Shown: positions 1 to 9,597 of the stretch, piece by piece
Numbering within the stretch: position 1 is the first letter of the stretch
Layout: each line of letters opens with the position of its first letter
Assembly (NCBI GenBank): GCA_013388555.1
Contig: JACAFD010000088.1
Location: 1 to 40,794 of the forward strand
Length of the DNA: 40,794 nucleotides
Direction: 5' to 3'
Source of the DNA: Nitrospirota bacterium
Lineage (GTDB): Bacteria > Nitrospirota > Nitrospiria > Nitrospirales > Nitrospiraceae
Position numbers and translations under genes: made by a program
The notes under the pieces: generated by a model
What the model saw: only the letters and a program-made list of their open reading frames with translations
Database searches by the model: none
Told to the model about the DNA's origin: nothing

Positions 1-368
1 ATGTCGTGTTCATTTTTGAGGAGATAGCCAAGGACTCCTGCTTTGTCGGTGGCGAGCCGCATAATAAATTTGTCCGGTTCAAGGTCGACCAAATTGACAG
101 GACACTACCCGGCCCGATCATCAGAGAATGGTGGACGAGGACACTTGACGAAGTCATTGCCCCCTTTGTAAAGGACAGGGGGTATGATTGGGAAATCTCC
201 ATTGACGAGACGCCTTTTGATCTTTGGTCCCTTCAAGGGGAATTGGCTCCGCCATTTGAATCCGTGGCTGAGAAGCGGTGGGTAAAAGAAAATAAGGCGA
301 GTTCCTATACCTTAGCGGAAAAGTTGCCTGTCAACCTCATCCTCGCTCCCGGGATCGCTGACCGTTAG
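1..368 (+). CDS. hypothetical protein, probably 5'-truncated by the window edge
   Basis: ORF 6..368 has coherent composition; the frame stays open upstream to the window start. Confidence 0.5.
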   Translation, partial: VVFIFEEIAKDSCFVGGEPHNKFVRFKVDQIDRTLPGPIIREWWTRTLDEVIAPFVKDRGYDWEISIDETPFDLWSLQGELAPPFESVAEKRWVKENKASSYTLAEKLPVNLILAPGIADR

Positions 369-519
369 GCTTCGGTTTAACTGTCCGGAGTTTGCGGGGA
401 GTTGTACCCAAGAGAGATGACGACCAACACGGCAACGTCAGCTTTCTTGGGTCAAACTTCGATCTAGGTTGAGCATCGAAGCATCGCGAGAACGATATGC
501 GAATATTATCAACAGCCTG

Positions 520-1383
520 CTAATCGAATACCACCGTTTTTCTACCATACACCAGCACGCGTCGTTCGACATGGCGACGCACGGCGCGGGCCAGCACAAT
601 CTCCTCCAGATCCCGCCCCTTCCGTACCAGGTCTTCGACGGTATCCCGGTGGCCCACACGCATGACGTCCTGCTCAATGATGGGGCCTTCATCCAGATCT
701 TCTGTGGCATAGTGCGCCGTCGCCCCGATGATTTTTACACCCCGGTCATAGGCCTGCCGATAGGGATTGGCACCGATGAAAGCAGGCAGGAAGGAATGGT
801 GGATATTAATGACCGGGCAACCGATCTGTGAAAGGAAGGTGCCGCTAAGGATCTGCATGTACCGGGCCATGACCACGAGTTCGATCCGATGCTCTTTCAG
901 TAGGGAGAGGACTTGCTGCTCCTGTTGAGGCTTGGTCTCCTTGGTCACGGGATACACGGTGAAGGGAATTTTGAACAGCTCGGCCCAGGCGGCGCAGGTG
1001 TCGTGATTGGAAATAATCACGGGGATGTCGATGTGCAACTCGTCTCGTTTGTGCCGCTGGAGCAGATCCGCCAGGCAATGATCCTGTTTTGAAACCAATA
1101 GTGCGGTTCTTGTTCTGCAGCTTGACGGACGAACTTCATAACGCATCTCGAACGTCTTCGCGACCGGAGCGAAGGCGGCGGCAATCTCATCGGGTGGAAT
1201 CTGTAGGCCTTCGGAGGCAAACTCCATGCGCATGAGAAACTCGTTCGTCTCTTCATCGGTATGGTGATCCGAGTCGAGAATGTTCCCGCCGAAGTCGTGA
1301 ATGAAGCCCGAGACGCGGGCCACAATCCCCCTGCGGTCCTTACAATGAATCAGGAGAACAACGGATTCTTTTCGATGTGCCAT
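520..1383 (-). CDS. purU: formyltetrahydrofolate deformylase
   Basis: N-terminal ACT-like segment (VLLIHCKDRRGIVARVSGFIHDFGGNI) plus formyl-transferase core (VINIHHSFLPAFIGANPYRQAYDRGVKIIGATAHYATEDLDEGPIIEQD). Confidence 0.95.
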   Translation of the reverse strand: MAHRKESVVLLIHCKDRRGIVARVSGFIHDFGGNILDSDHHTDEETNEFLMRMEFASEGLQIPPDEIAAAFAPVAKTFEMRYEVRPSSCRTRTALLVSKQDHCLADLLQRHKRDELHIDIPVIISNHDTCAAWAELFKIPFTVYPVTKETKPQQEQQVLSLLKEHRIELVVMARYMQILSGTFLSQIGCPVINIHHSFLPAFIGANPYRQAYDRGVKIIGATAHYATEDLDEGPIIEQDVMRVGHRDTVEDLVRKGRDLEEIVLARAVRRHVERRVLVYGRKTVVFD

Positions 1384-1508
1384 CGTGGGCCTCTCTTTCC
1401 GCTGAGAACGATTTGTTCAAGTGTAGCAGGTGAGACGCGACCACGGTAGAAATAGCGCGAGGCGGTTGAGGAGACATCGTTGTTGCAAGCAGAGAATCCA
1501 CTTGACAG

Positions 1509-1631
1509 CAGGATGCTCAAAAAGGCTGTCCAGCAAGGCCGCAGCGAGTGAGGGCCCGAGGCGTACCCTTGGGGTACGTTGAGGGTCTGAACGATGCGAG
1601 AACGCCGCTGGCGGACTTTTTGAGCATCCTG
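1509..1631 (+). repeat. interspersed palindromic element, copy 1
   Basis: Perfect 16-bp terminal inverted repeat CAGGATGCTCAAAAAG (1509-1524) / CTTTTTGAGCATCCTG (1616-1631); central CGTACCC-TTG-GGGTACG palindrome; ends 1 nt before the rimO stop codon. Confidence 0.85.
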
Positions 1632-1632
1632 C

Positions 1633-3012
1633 TTATGTGACGATGTGGCCTACAAGGTCGTAGAGAGCCGCATCAGTGATTTCGACCTTGACGAGTTCGC
1701 CTGCAGTGGCTGATCCATCATTGATATACACAACACCGTCGATTTCCGGAGCCAGCCCTTCATGACGTGCTTCGAGCAGTAATTCTGTCTCTTCTGCGAC
1801 CCCTTCGACCAAAACTTCCATGACTGAGCCGATACGAGCCTGCCCTCGCGCCGCCGCAATCCCTTCTTGCACAGCCAGAAGTTCATTCCTTCGCTCATGC
1901 ATGACTGATCTTTCGACCTTGTCATCAAACTCGACTGCGGGCGTGTCTTCTTCGTCTGAATACAAAAATACCGCCACTCGATCGAACTCGGTCTCTTCCA
2001 CATATTCCCTGAGTTCCTCAAACGCCCATTCTGTTTCTCCTGGAAATCCCACGATGAAGGCCGTACGAAACGTGACGCCGGGAATGCGCGTCCGAATCCG
2101 ATCGACGAGGGAATTGATGGCAGCGCGATCACCAAGTCGGTGCATCCGCTTGAGCATCTGATTGTTAATATGTTGCAGCGGCATATCGATATACTTGGTA
2201 ATCTTTTCCTCTCCTGCATAGAGATCCAATAACTCCTCTGACACTTGCTGAGGATAGAGATAGAAGGGTCTGATCCAGCGCAAGTCCTTCACCTTCACCA
2301 ACTCGCGAAGCAGGGCAACGATCCCTTGACGCAGGCCGAGGTCGACGCCGTAATTCACCGTGTCCTGGGAAATGAGATTCACCTCCTTCACTCCTTCAGC
2401 TGCAAGGCGAGTGACTTCTGCCACAATGGATTCCACCGGGCGGCTACGCTGTTTACCCCGCATCAGAGGAATCGCACAGAATGCACAGTTGCGGTTACAG
2501 CCTTCGGCGATCTTCACATAGGCACTATGGGCCTTTCCGAGACGGAGTCGTGGTGCATCTGCGTCATATAGGTAAGGAGGCTCGCTGATCCAGAGCCGCT
2601 GCTGCCGGTTTTTGGGCGCCAACAGATCCCGGCAAATCTGCGCAATCTTTCCAAACTCACCGGTTCCAACTACCCCGTCCAGCTCCGGGAGTTGCTTAAG
2701 GAGATCTCCTTGGTATCGTTGGGCCAGACAGCCGGCAGCGATTAACACACGACAGGATCCTGTTTTTTTTAGTTTGCCGTGTGAGATAATCGTATCAATC
2801 GACTCCTGCTTGGCCTCTTCGATGAAACCACAAGTATTAATGATGACCACTTCAGCTTTCTTCGGGTCATCTGTCAGGGCAAAGCCATCTGTCACCAAAG
2901 TACCTAGCATGACTTCGGAATCGACCTGGTTTTTCGAACAACCCAGATTGACAAACCCAATGGTGGTCTTCTTGCTACCTGATCGAATCGGAGTGATCAA
3001 TCGTGAGGGCAT
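1633..3012 (-). CDS. rimO: ribosomal protein S12 methylthiotransferase
   Basis: Radical SAM/MiaB-like family: GFVNLGCSKNQVDSE, INTCGFIEEAKQES, CNRNCAFCAIPLMRGKQRSR. Confidence 0.95.
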   Translation of the reverse strand: MPSRLITPIRSGSKKTTIGFVNLGCSKNQVDSEVMLGTLVTDGFALTDDPKKAEVVIINTCGFIEEAKQESIDTIISHGKLKKTGSCRVLIAAGCLAQRYQGDLLKQLPELDGVVGTGEFGKIAQICRDLLAPKNRQQRLWISEPPYLYDADAPRLRLGKAHSAYVKIAEGCNRNCAFCAIPLMRGKQRSRPVESIVAEVTRLAAEGVKEVNLISQDTVNYGVDLGLRQGIVALLRELVKVKDLRWIRPFYLYPQQVSEELLDLYAGEEKITKYIDMPLQHINNQMLKRMHRLGDRAAINSLVDRIRTRIPGVTFRTAFIVGFPGETEWAFEELREYVEETEFDRVAVFLYSDEEDTPAVEFDDKVERSVMHERRNELLAVQEGIAAARGQARIGSVMEVLVEGVAEETELLLEARHEGLAPEIDGVVYINDGSATAGELVKVEITDAALYDLVGHIVT

Positions 3013-3134
3013 AGGAGGCAGTCTACGGGACGGTTGAAAAGCCTGTCAATCAACGCCCCTTTGCGTGGTCTGTTCATATTCCATTCCTTGGAGGGCGAGG
3101 AGGCAGCTCCCTGGCTGCACGAAGATTTCTCACC

Positions 3135-3178
3135 CGCTCAGGTCACTGGCACACCGAGACGCGCCAGTGACCTGAGCG
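3135..3178. repeat. perfect 16-bp hairpin
   Basis: CGCTCAGGTCACTGGC (3135-3150), 12-nt loop, GCCAGTGACCTGAGCG (3163-3178). Confidence 0.8.
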
Positions 3179-3420
3179 AGGGCCTTCTGATTCTTGTACC
3201 TCTCTTTAGGGGAGGGGCCAAGGCTGCCCTTCACTGCGCGCATCGAACGAGCACAGTTTTATCGTGCGCGTTCTGTGAGCAAGAAGGGCACCTGGTCGCT
3301 CCCCCCTGTCTTTCTGAGGCCGCGCGTTGCGCGAGCACAGAAGATCATCAGGCTCCATCCCCGCGCCTCCTTGCCCTCCCCTCGCCTCTTATGGCATCAT
3401 GCGCCACTTCGGAGATGAGG

Positions 3421-3846
3421 ATGGAGCATTTGCTCGAATACGTCGGTTCTGTGCATATTTATCTCGGGCCCTACCGCGGGAACCCGATTGCCTTATACTT
3501 GAAGCGGACGAATGCCGGGTGTCAAATAGGTCCTAAGGCCTATCCATGGAATGATGTCGAAGGGACTGGTGAGACACCGAATAAGGCAGCAGCGGATTTC
3601 GAAGAGAAATGGAAAACAAAGGGGCTCTCGGCGGATATGTACTCTGGTCCTTCATGGGAAGGGGGTATCAAGCCGGAGAAACCTGCTCCTCCCAAGCCAC
3701 CAGCAGCTCCCAAACCAGCAGTGGCCGCTGCTGTATCAGTACCAGATGGCCAACCCGTCAATCCACCCTCCTCGAGCCCTTCGGCTGACACTGCACCTGC
3801 CCCTGCTTCAGCTCTAGCGGCCCAGCCCACAGACAAATCGGATTAG
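3421..3846 (+). CDS. hypothetical protein with Pro/Ala-rich C-terminus
   Basis: Best start at ATG 3421 (MEHLLEYVGSVHIYLGPYRGN), preceded by GGAG; the upstream part of the 3034 ORF reads through repeat-like sequence. Confidence 0.65.
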   Translation: MEHLLEYVGSVHIYLGPYRGNPIALYLKRTNAGCQIGPKAYPWNDVEGTGETPNKAAADFEEKWKTKGLSADMYSGPSWEGGIKPEKPAPPKPPAAPKPAVAAAVSVPDGQPVNPPSSSPSADTAPAPASALAAQPTDKSD

Positions 3847-3932
3847 TCCACTCTGTCTGATTGATTTAGTCCATCTGGTTAGTTTCGTTCACCAATCAAG
3901 ACAAACCAGACACCGGTTTGTATCATGGCTGG

Positions 3933-5441
3933 CTATCGTGAACGTTTGGACAGATGATCTTCAGAAGAGTGGGCGACCAGTTTGCTGTGGCTCATACCAT
4001 AACCAAGATAGACCACAATGCCGATGGCAGTCCAGACGCCGAATCGAATCCAGGTTAACCATGGGAGAAAGCTCATGAGGCCCAGGCAGGCCAGCATGCC
4101 CAGAATGGGAACGACCGGCATGAAGGGAAGCCGGAATGGGCGCGGCTGGTTTGGTTTTGTGTAGCGCAAAACTACGACACCGATACAGACCAGAACAAAA
4201 GCAAAGAGCGTGCCGATATTCGTCATATCTGCCGCGTCGCCGATAGGAATCAGGGCGGCGAGTATGGCCACGCCGACGCCGGTGAGAATGGTGGCCTGAT
4301 GAGGCGTGCCATAGCGTGGATGCACGGTTGACAGCCAAGGGCTCAAGAGATGGTCACGCGACATGGCGAAGAAGACCCGGATCTGCCCCAGCATCATCAC
4401 AACGAGGACGCTGGTAATTCCGGCTACGGCACCGATCGCCACCAGCGCCGCTCCCCATTTAAAGCCTACCTTGCTCAGCGCGTCCGCGACCGGTGCGTGG
4501 ATGTCAATTTGTTCAACGGGGATCAAGCCGGTCAAGACAGCAGCCACGGCAATATAGAGAACTGTGCAGATGCCAAGTGAGGCGATAATCCCAATCGGCA
4601 GATCCCGCTGAGGGTCTTTAGCCTCTTCTGCGGTGGTCGAGATGGCATCGAATCCGATATAGGCAAAGAACACGATTGCCGCCGCGGCACCGACACCGGC
4701 GAATCCCTGCGGCATAAAGGGCGTCCAGTTACCCGTATCCACGGCCGGCGTCCCCACAGCAATGAAGAAGAGGATGACTGCGAGCTTCAAGCACACAATG
4801 ATGCCGGTTGCACGGGCGCTTTCTTTGATTCCAATAACAAGGATGATGGTGACGAGTAACACGATAATGGCAGCAGGGAAGTTAGCCACGCCTGGGTCAG
4901 GCCCTACCGGTGGATGTGTAGCCCAGTACGGCAATTCGATTCCGGCCAACCGGAGCAGCTTATTGAAATAGCCGGACCACCCGATGGCGACAGCAACGCA
5001 GGCCACGCCATATTCAAGAATCAAGTTCCAGCCGGTGATCCAAGCCAGAAACTCTCCCAACGTGGCATAGGAGTAGGTATAGGCAGAGCCGGCCACGGGA
5101 ATCATGGTGGAAAACTCTGCGTAACAGAGTGCCGCGAGGGCGCAGGTCAGACCGGAAAGGACAAAGGACAAAATGATGCCAGGCCCTGCCCCTGGTCGGT
5201 GGATATCGCCGACGATGGCGGTGCCGATCAGGACGAAGATGCCGGTGCCGATGATCGCACCGATGCCGAGCGCGGTCAGATCCCAGGCCGTGAGGGTCTT
5301 TTTCAAACGATGATCCGGATGATCTGCGTCAGCGAGGATTTGCTTGATCGACTTGGTTCGGAAGAGTCGGCTGATCACCCTGTCTCTTCTGATCACTGGG
5401 CTAGCGGAAGGCGCTGTAGGATCTGTTGGCTTCGGTTCCAT
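3933..5441 (-). CDS. amino acid permease (APC superfamily)
   Basis: LTALGIGAIIGTGIFVLIGTA and many transmembrane segments; IGFDAISTTAEEAKDPQRDLPIGI motif typical of CAT-like APC transporters. Confidence 0.92.
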   Translation of the reverse strand: MEPKPTDPTAPSASPVIRRDRVISRLFRTKSIKQILADADHPDHRLKKTLTAWDLTALGIGAIIGTGIFVLIGTAIVGDIHRPGAGPGIILSFVLSGLTCALAALCYAEFSTMIPVAGSAYTYSYATLGEFLAWITGWNLILEYGVACVAVAIGWSGYFNKLLRLAGIELPYWATHPPVGPDPGVANFPAAIIVLLVTIILVIGIKESARATGIIVCLKLAVILFFIAVGTPAVDTGNWTPFMPQGFAGVGAAAAIVFFAYIGFDAISTTAEEAKDPQRDLPIGIIASLGICTVLYIAVAAVLTGLIPVEQIDIHAPVADALSKVGFKWGAALVAIGAVAGITSVLVVMMLGQIRVFFAMSRDHLLSPWLSTVHPRYGTPHQATILTGVGVAILAALIPIGDAADMTNIGTLFAFVLVCIGVVVLRYTKPNQPRPFRLPFMPVVPILGMLACLGLMSFLPWLTWIRFGVWTAIGIVVYLGYGMSHSKLVAHSSEDHLSKRSR

Positions 5442-5597
5442 ATTTGGTCAAGTATAGCAGGGCATTTTTATGGAAGATGCTGAGCGAAACTGCCGGGACA
5501 GACTCATCTGCGTTATTTTGTTCATGTAGTGCGTTGAGTTCAGCCGAACAAACCAATCAGACAACATAAACAAGAAGAACAATCCGGTTATCGTGTT

Positions 5598-6344
5598 TCA
5601 CACGCCGCGGTCGGTAGCGCGCGACGCGCGCAGAAATGCCTCAAACAACCGCCGGTGGATGGGGTACCGGTCGAAGAGAAATTCCGGGTGCCACTGGATG
5701 CCGAGAAAGAAACGGTGGGCCGGAGATTCGATCGCCTCCACAATACCATCGGAGGCCTGCGCACTGGCAATCAATGAGGGCGCCACAGCATTGACCGATT
5801 GATGGTGCGAGCTGTTCACTCGCATCGACGCCGAGCGTACGATACGACGAAGCAGACTGCCTGGTGCGACTGTGATGGCGTGACTGAGATTCGTCGCATG
5901 AGTCTGTTGCCTGTGTTGGAGCGGTTTTGAGGTTTGAGCTGGGATATCTTGAATCAAACTGCCGCCGCAGGCGACATTCATGGTCTGCATGCCGCCGCAG
6001 ATGCCGAGCAGCGGGAGATCAGCTTGTTTGGCCAGGCGAACGATATCCAGTTCAAAACTCGCACGACGCTCGCTCACGATCTTGAACGGAAACCGCTGTC
6101 GCTCACCATACAATGACGGTGGAAGATCCGGTCCGCTTCCGGTGATAAGGAGTCCATCGAGGTTGTGGAGAATATGCCGTCTCGTGGTCCGATCGGCATG
6201 GAGTGGAAGGACCAGCGGGACCCCGCCGAGTTCTTCGATGGCACGGATGTAGCGCGCGCGCAAAAAGTAGGTGGGCTCGCGCCCACCCCATTCTTTTCGA
6301 TCACCGGCGTTGAAGTCTGGTGTGACGCCGATAATCGGTTTCAT
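5598..6344 (-). CDS. gamma-glutamyl-gamma-aminobutyrate hydrolase-like class I glutamine amidotransferase (peptidase C26)
   Basis: PIIGVTPDF, GLLITGSGPDLPPSLYGE, LLGICGGMQTMNVACGGSLIQDI, GIQWHPEF. Confidence 0.9.
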   Translation of the reverse strand: MKPIIGVTPDFNAGDRKEWGGREPTYFLRARYIRAIEELGGVPLVLPLHADRTTRRHILHNLDGLLITGSGPDLPPSLYGERQRFPFKIVSERRASFELDIVRLAKQADLPLLGICGGMQTMNVACGGSLIQDIPAQTSKPLQHRQQTHATNLSHAITVAPGSLLRRIVRSASMRVNSSHHQSVNAVAPSLIASAQASDGIVEAIESPAHRFFLGIQWHPEFLFDRYPIHRRLFEAFLRASRATDRGV

Positions 6345-6347
6345 CGG

Positions 6348-6794
6348 CTAGCGGATGGGTTCCGGAGCAGGGGCAGGGGTAGGGGCCTCATTCGAATCGG
6401 CGATCCCCAGAAATCGGATGGGTCGATTGCCTTCTAGATGGTCCGGGGTAATGATATAGGTACCGTAGAGACTGGTGTTCCAGACGCTCTTGGCTGCATG
6501 TTCATCTCCAGCGGTAAATACATAGGTGAGTCCTCCGACAATCCCTCCACCGATGGCGAAGGCTAGCTTTAGCGGAAGATACAACAGGGTGGATAAACCG
6601 GCAGCCACTTGCATACCTGCGCTTGACGCGGTTCCGCCTTCGGTGCTTTGGCTCGACGGGGAGCCCGTACTTTCTTGGCTCCACGCCGATGGCACAATCG
6701 TGATGGTGCACAGGGCCAGGAGTAGGAAGACTGCCACCAGTTTGAAGCCGGAAACTTCACGGGGGTGACGGGATAGAGACATGTGGGTATTCAC
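6348..6794 (-). CDS. hypothetical secreted/membrane protein
   Basis: N-terminal signal-like hydrophobic segment (FKLVAVFLLLALCTITIVPSAWS) and a second hydrophobic segment. Confidence 0.7.
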   Translation of the reverse strand: MNTHMSLSRHPREVSGFKLVAVFLLLALCTITIVPSAWSQESTGSPSSQSTEGGTASSAGMQVAAGLSTLLYLPLKLAFAIGGGIVGGLTYVFTAGDEHAAKSVWNTSLYGTYIITPDHLEGNRPIRFLGIADSNEAPTPAPAPEPIR

Positions 6795-6931
6795 AAATAA
6801 TCCTCCTTCTTCGATGGGGCGAGCGACGTGGGAGTGGTTAAATCCAAGGCGCTCACCAACGATTCAAGTAGTGGGGTTATAACAAATCCAACTCTGAATG
6901 CAAACCCCCTGCCGCACCAGGGCGGGATGTC

Positions 6932-7396
6932 TTATGGGGCGGCAGCGTCTCTTGGTACGAGGTCCAGTTCAGATACAATATATGACCTGATGAAATTTGT
7001 CCGGCTGCTCACGCTGTCTCTGACTTCTGCGGTCCATGTGTCGTCTGCGAGACATTGGTTCTCTTGAGTAATACCAGATTGTAATGCCAGGTCTAGCTTG
7101 CACCAGCAGACCGCTTGAACAAACAGCTCCCGGGCTCGTTCCTGATAGGATGGACGATCTTCGTCTGGCAGATCAGTCAAGGCCCTGACCAACCAGCTGG
7201 AGAAATCAACATCGGTGCTGAGCCTATCGATCTGACTCTGATCGATAGCGACGTCGACCTGGATCCCGCCCTTCCAGCTCCGTTTCTTGACGTTGAATAC
7301 ACAGGAATACGTGAAGGGTCTTCCATTCACTGGCTGCGGTCCGACAAACAGGGTCACACGGAACTGGGACGGTTCTGGTGCATGCTCGAATGCCAT
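6932..7396 (-). CDS. hypothetical protein
   Basis: 154-aa ORF with plausible globular composition; no family recognised. Confidence 0.65.
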   Translation of the reverse strand: MAFEHAPEPSQFRVTLFVGPQPVNGRPFTYSCVFNVKKRSWKGGIQVDVAIDQSQIDRLSTDVDFSSWLVRALTDLPDEDRPSYQERARELFVQAVCWCKLDLALQSGITQENQCLADDTWTAEVRDSVSSRTNFIRSYIVSELDLVPRDAAAP

Positions 7397-7465
7397 ATTT
7401 CGAGTGTAACATGATCACCGGCCTGAATGGCCATCGCATTGACTGCCTGATAGTGCGACGATAAG

Positions 7466-8674
7466 ATGGCTTGCATTATGACCCAGGCCATACAGCAGCG
7501 TGTCAACGAGATTCAGCGGGCTCTGTGTGATGCCGAGATCGACGGCTGGCTCTTCTATGATTTCCGTGGGAGCGACCCTCTCGCCTATCGCATACTCCAA
7601 CTCGATCCTACCCTCCATGTGACGAGGCGATGGTACTACTGGATTCCGGCGCAGGGGATTCCAGTCAAGCTGCTGCATCGCATCGAGCCGCATGTGCTGG
7701 ATACATTGCCGGGGCAAACCCATTACTATGTATCATGGGAGCAACAACGGCAGATCCTTGCGCGCATGCTCGCCAGTGGCCTCCGCGTGGCCATGCAATA
7801 CTCCCCGCTCAATGCCGTGCCCTACGTGTCGCGTGTTGATGCTGGCACGATCGAGTTGATCAGAAGTTACGAAGTTGAGGTGGTCAGTGCAGCGGACTTG
7901 ATTCAGACATTTGAAGCGCGCTGGACAGACCGTCAACTCGAATCGCATCAATTTGCTGCAACGGCACTGCGACGCATTGTTGACCAGACATTTGGTCATG
8001 TGCAGGACGCAGTCGTGCATGGCCGCAGTCTCACTGAATACGGGGTACAGCAGTTTATTTTGGCCCGCATCCGCGAAGCCGGGATGGTCACATCGAGTGC
8101 GCCGATCGCCGCCGTGAATGCCCATAGCGCTGATCCCCACTATGGTCCGGCAGAGACAGGGTCTGCCGAGGTCGTCCGCGATGCTTTGCTCTTGATCGAT
8201 CTCTGGGCCAAACGAGCGGAGACCGGTTCCGTTTATGCCGATATTACCTGGACCAGCTATGTTGGATCGACAGTGCCGGTACAACACCGTGAGATCTTCG
8301 ACCTGGTCCGCCATGGGCGGGACGCGGCCTTGACATTCGTCCAGAGAGAAATAGCAGCCGGCCATCGCCCATTCGGGTGGGAAGTCGACGATGCTTGCCG
8401 TCAGGTCATCCAACGCGGCGGCTATGGTGATCAGTTCGTCCATCGCACGGGGCATTCGATCGGCGAAGAAGTCCATGGTAACGGAGCCAATATCGACAGC
8501 TTGGAGACGCGGGACACCCGCCGTCTGATACCGAGAACCTGCTTTTCCATTGAACCAGGGATCTATTTGCCGGGCGAGTTTGGGATCAGGAGCGAACTGG
8601 ACGTATACCTCACTGAACGCGAAGCGTTGGTGTTCGGTTTACCCTTACAGAACGAACTCGTACCGCTCTTCTAG
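7466..8674 (+). CDS. M24 family metallopeptidase (Xaa-Pro aminopeptidase-like)
   Basis: HRTGHSIGEEVHGNGANIDSLETRD...FSIEPGIYLPGEFGIRSELDVYL typical of M24; start could be 7478. Confidence 0.88.
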   Translation: MACIMTQAIQQRVNEIQRALCDAEIDGWLFYDFRGSDPLAYRILQLDPTLHVTRRWYYWIPAQGIPVKLLHRIEPHVLDTLPGQTHYYVSWEQQRQILARMLASGLRVAMQYSPLNAVPYVSRVDAGTIELIRSYEVEVVSAADLIQTFEARWTDRQLESHQFAATALRRIVDQTFGHVQDAVVHGRSLTEYGVQQFILARIREAGMVTSSAPIAAVNAHSADPHYGPAETGSAEVVRDALLLIDLWAKRAETGSVYADITWTSYVGSTVPVQHREIFDLVRHGRDAALTFVQREIAAGHRPFGWEVDDACRQVIQRGGYGDQFVHRTGHSIGEEVHGNGANIDSLETRDTRRLIPRTCFSIEPGIYLPGEFGIRSELDVYLTEREALVFGLPLQNELVPLF

Positions 8675-8784
8675 CCTTCTCTCCCTTCCTTGACAGCACC
8701 TCCCGCTGCCCTATAGAGTTGAATCGGGTTCTCAAACAGGCAAGGCCTACTGCGATTTACCGGACAGGGAGAAGGAACTACGCC

Positions 8785-9597
8785 ATGTTTGGTACCATGG
8801 GGATCTCGGAACTGATTATTATCCTCGTCATCGTCCTTATCATTTTCGGGGCGGGAAAGCTTCCGCAGATCGGTGAAGGGGTCGGTAAAGCGCTCAGAGG
8901 GTTCAAAAAAGAAGTCAACGATATTCCCCCGCCGGATACGGTATCGCCCGAATCGAATCAACCGACACCGGTACACATGCAATCGGCAAGTCAGACTGCA
9001 CCGACCCCAGCAATAACGCCGGACCAGACGCGCTCAACCCCGAAACCCACGGCAGCCTATACGCCCGGGCCGGAACTGACTCCCGGAACCACCGCCGCCT
9101 TAATGTACAACGTGGCTGCTCCACCACAGCCAAGGACAGTGAGCCCCACAGAGGCCCACCCGGCCTCAGTCCCCCCGAAAGAACTGGGTCAGCAGCCTCC
9201 CACGATGGAAGATCGAGCCGCTGCCCCCGCACCGATGATGCGTGCGCAGTACCCACCTCTCCCTGCTGGCACCCCGGCAAAGCCGATAGCGAAACGCCCG
9301 TCTGCCATTGTCAATAAAGATGCCGTGGCCCGCGTACAGGCACAGCAGGCGGCAATGAAAGCGAAGGCCGCGCAACCCTCCGGCATTTCCCCAGGAGATA
9401 TGCAGAGTCTGGGCGAAGGACTCGGGGATGCATTGCGGACGTTCAAGCAAGCCGTTACCGATGTCCGACATTCCGTCGATCCTGAGATACGGACAATCCA
9501 AGCCGAGATAGACTCTGCCCAGAAGGAATTCCAGCAATCGATCGATGCGGCCAAAGAATTACCTGCCTTGCACGAAGAGCCCCCGAAACAAGCGTGA
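8785..9597 (+). CDS. tatA: twin-arginine translocase TatA/TatE-family protein with long Pro/Ala-rich C-terminal extension
   Basis: MFGTMGISELIIILVIVLIIFGAGKLPQIGEGVGKALRGFKKEV; ATG at 8785 preferred over 8719. Confidence 0.88.
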   Translation: MFGTMGISELIIILVIVLIIFGAGKLPQIGEGVGKALRGFKKEVNDIPPPDTVSPESNQPTPVHMQSASQTAPTPAITPDQTRSTPKPTAAYTPGPELTPGTTAALMYNVAAPPQPRTVSPTEAHPASVPPKELGQQPPTMEDRAAAPAPMMRAQYPPLPAGTPAKPIAKRPSAIVNKDAVARVQAQQAAMKAKAAQPSGISPGDMQSLGEGLGDALRTFKQAVTDVRHSVDPEIRTIQAEIDSAQKEFQQSIDAAKELPALHEEPPKQA

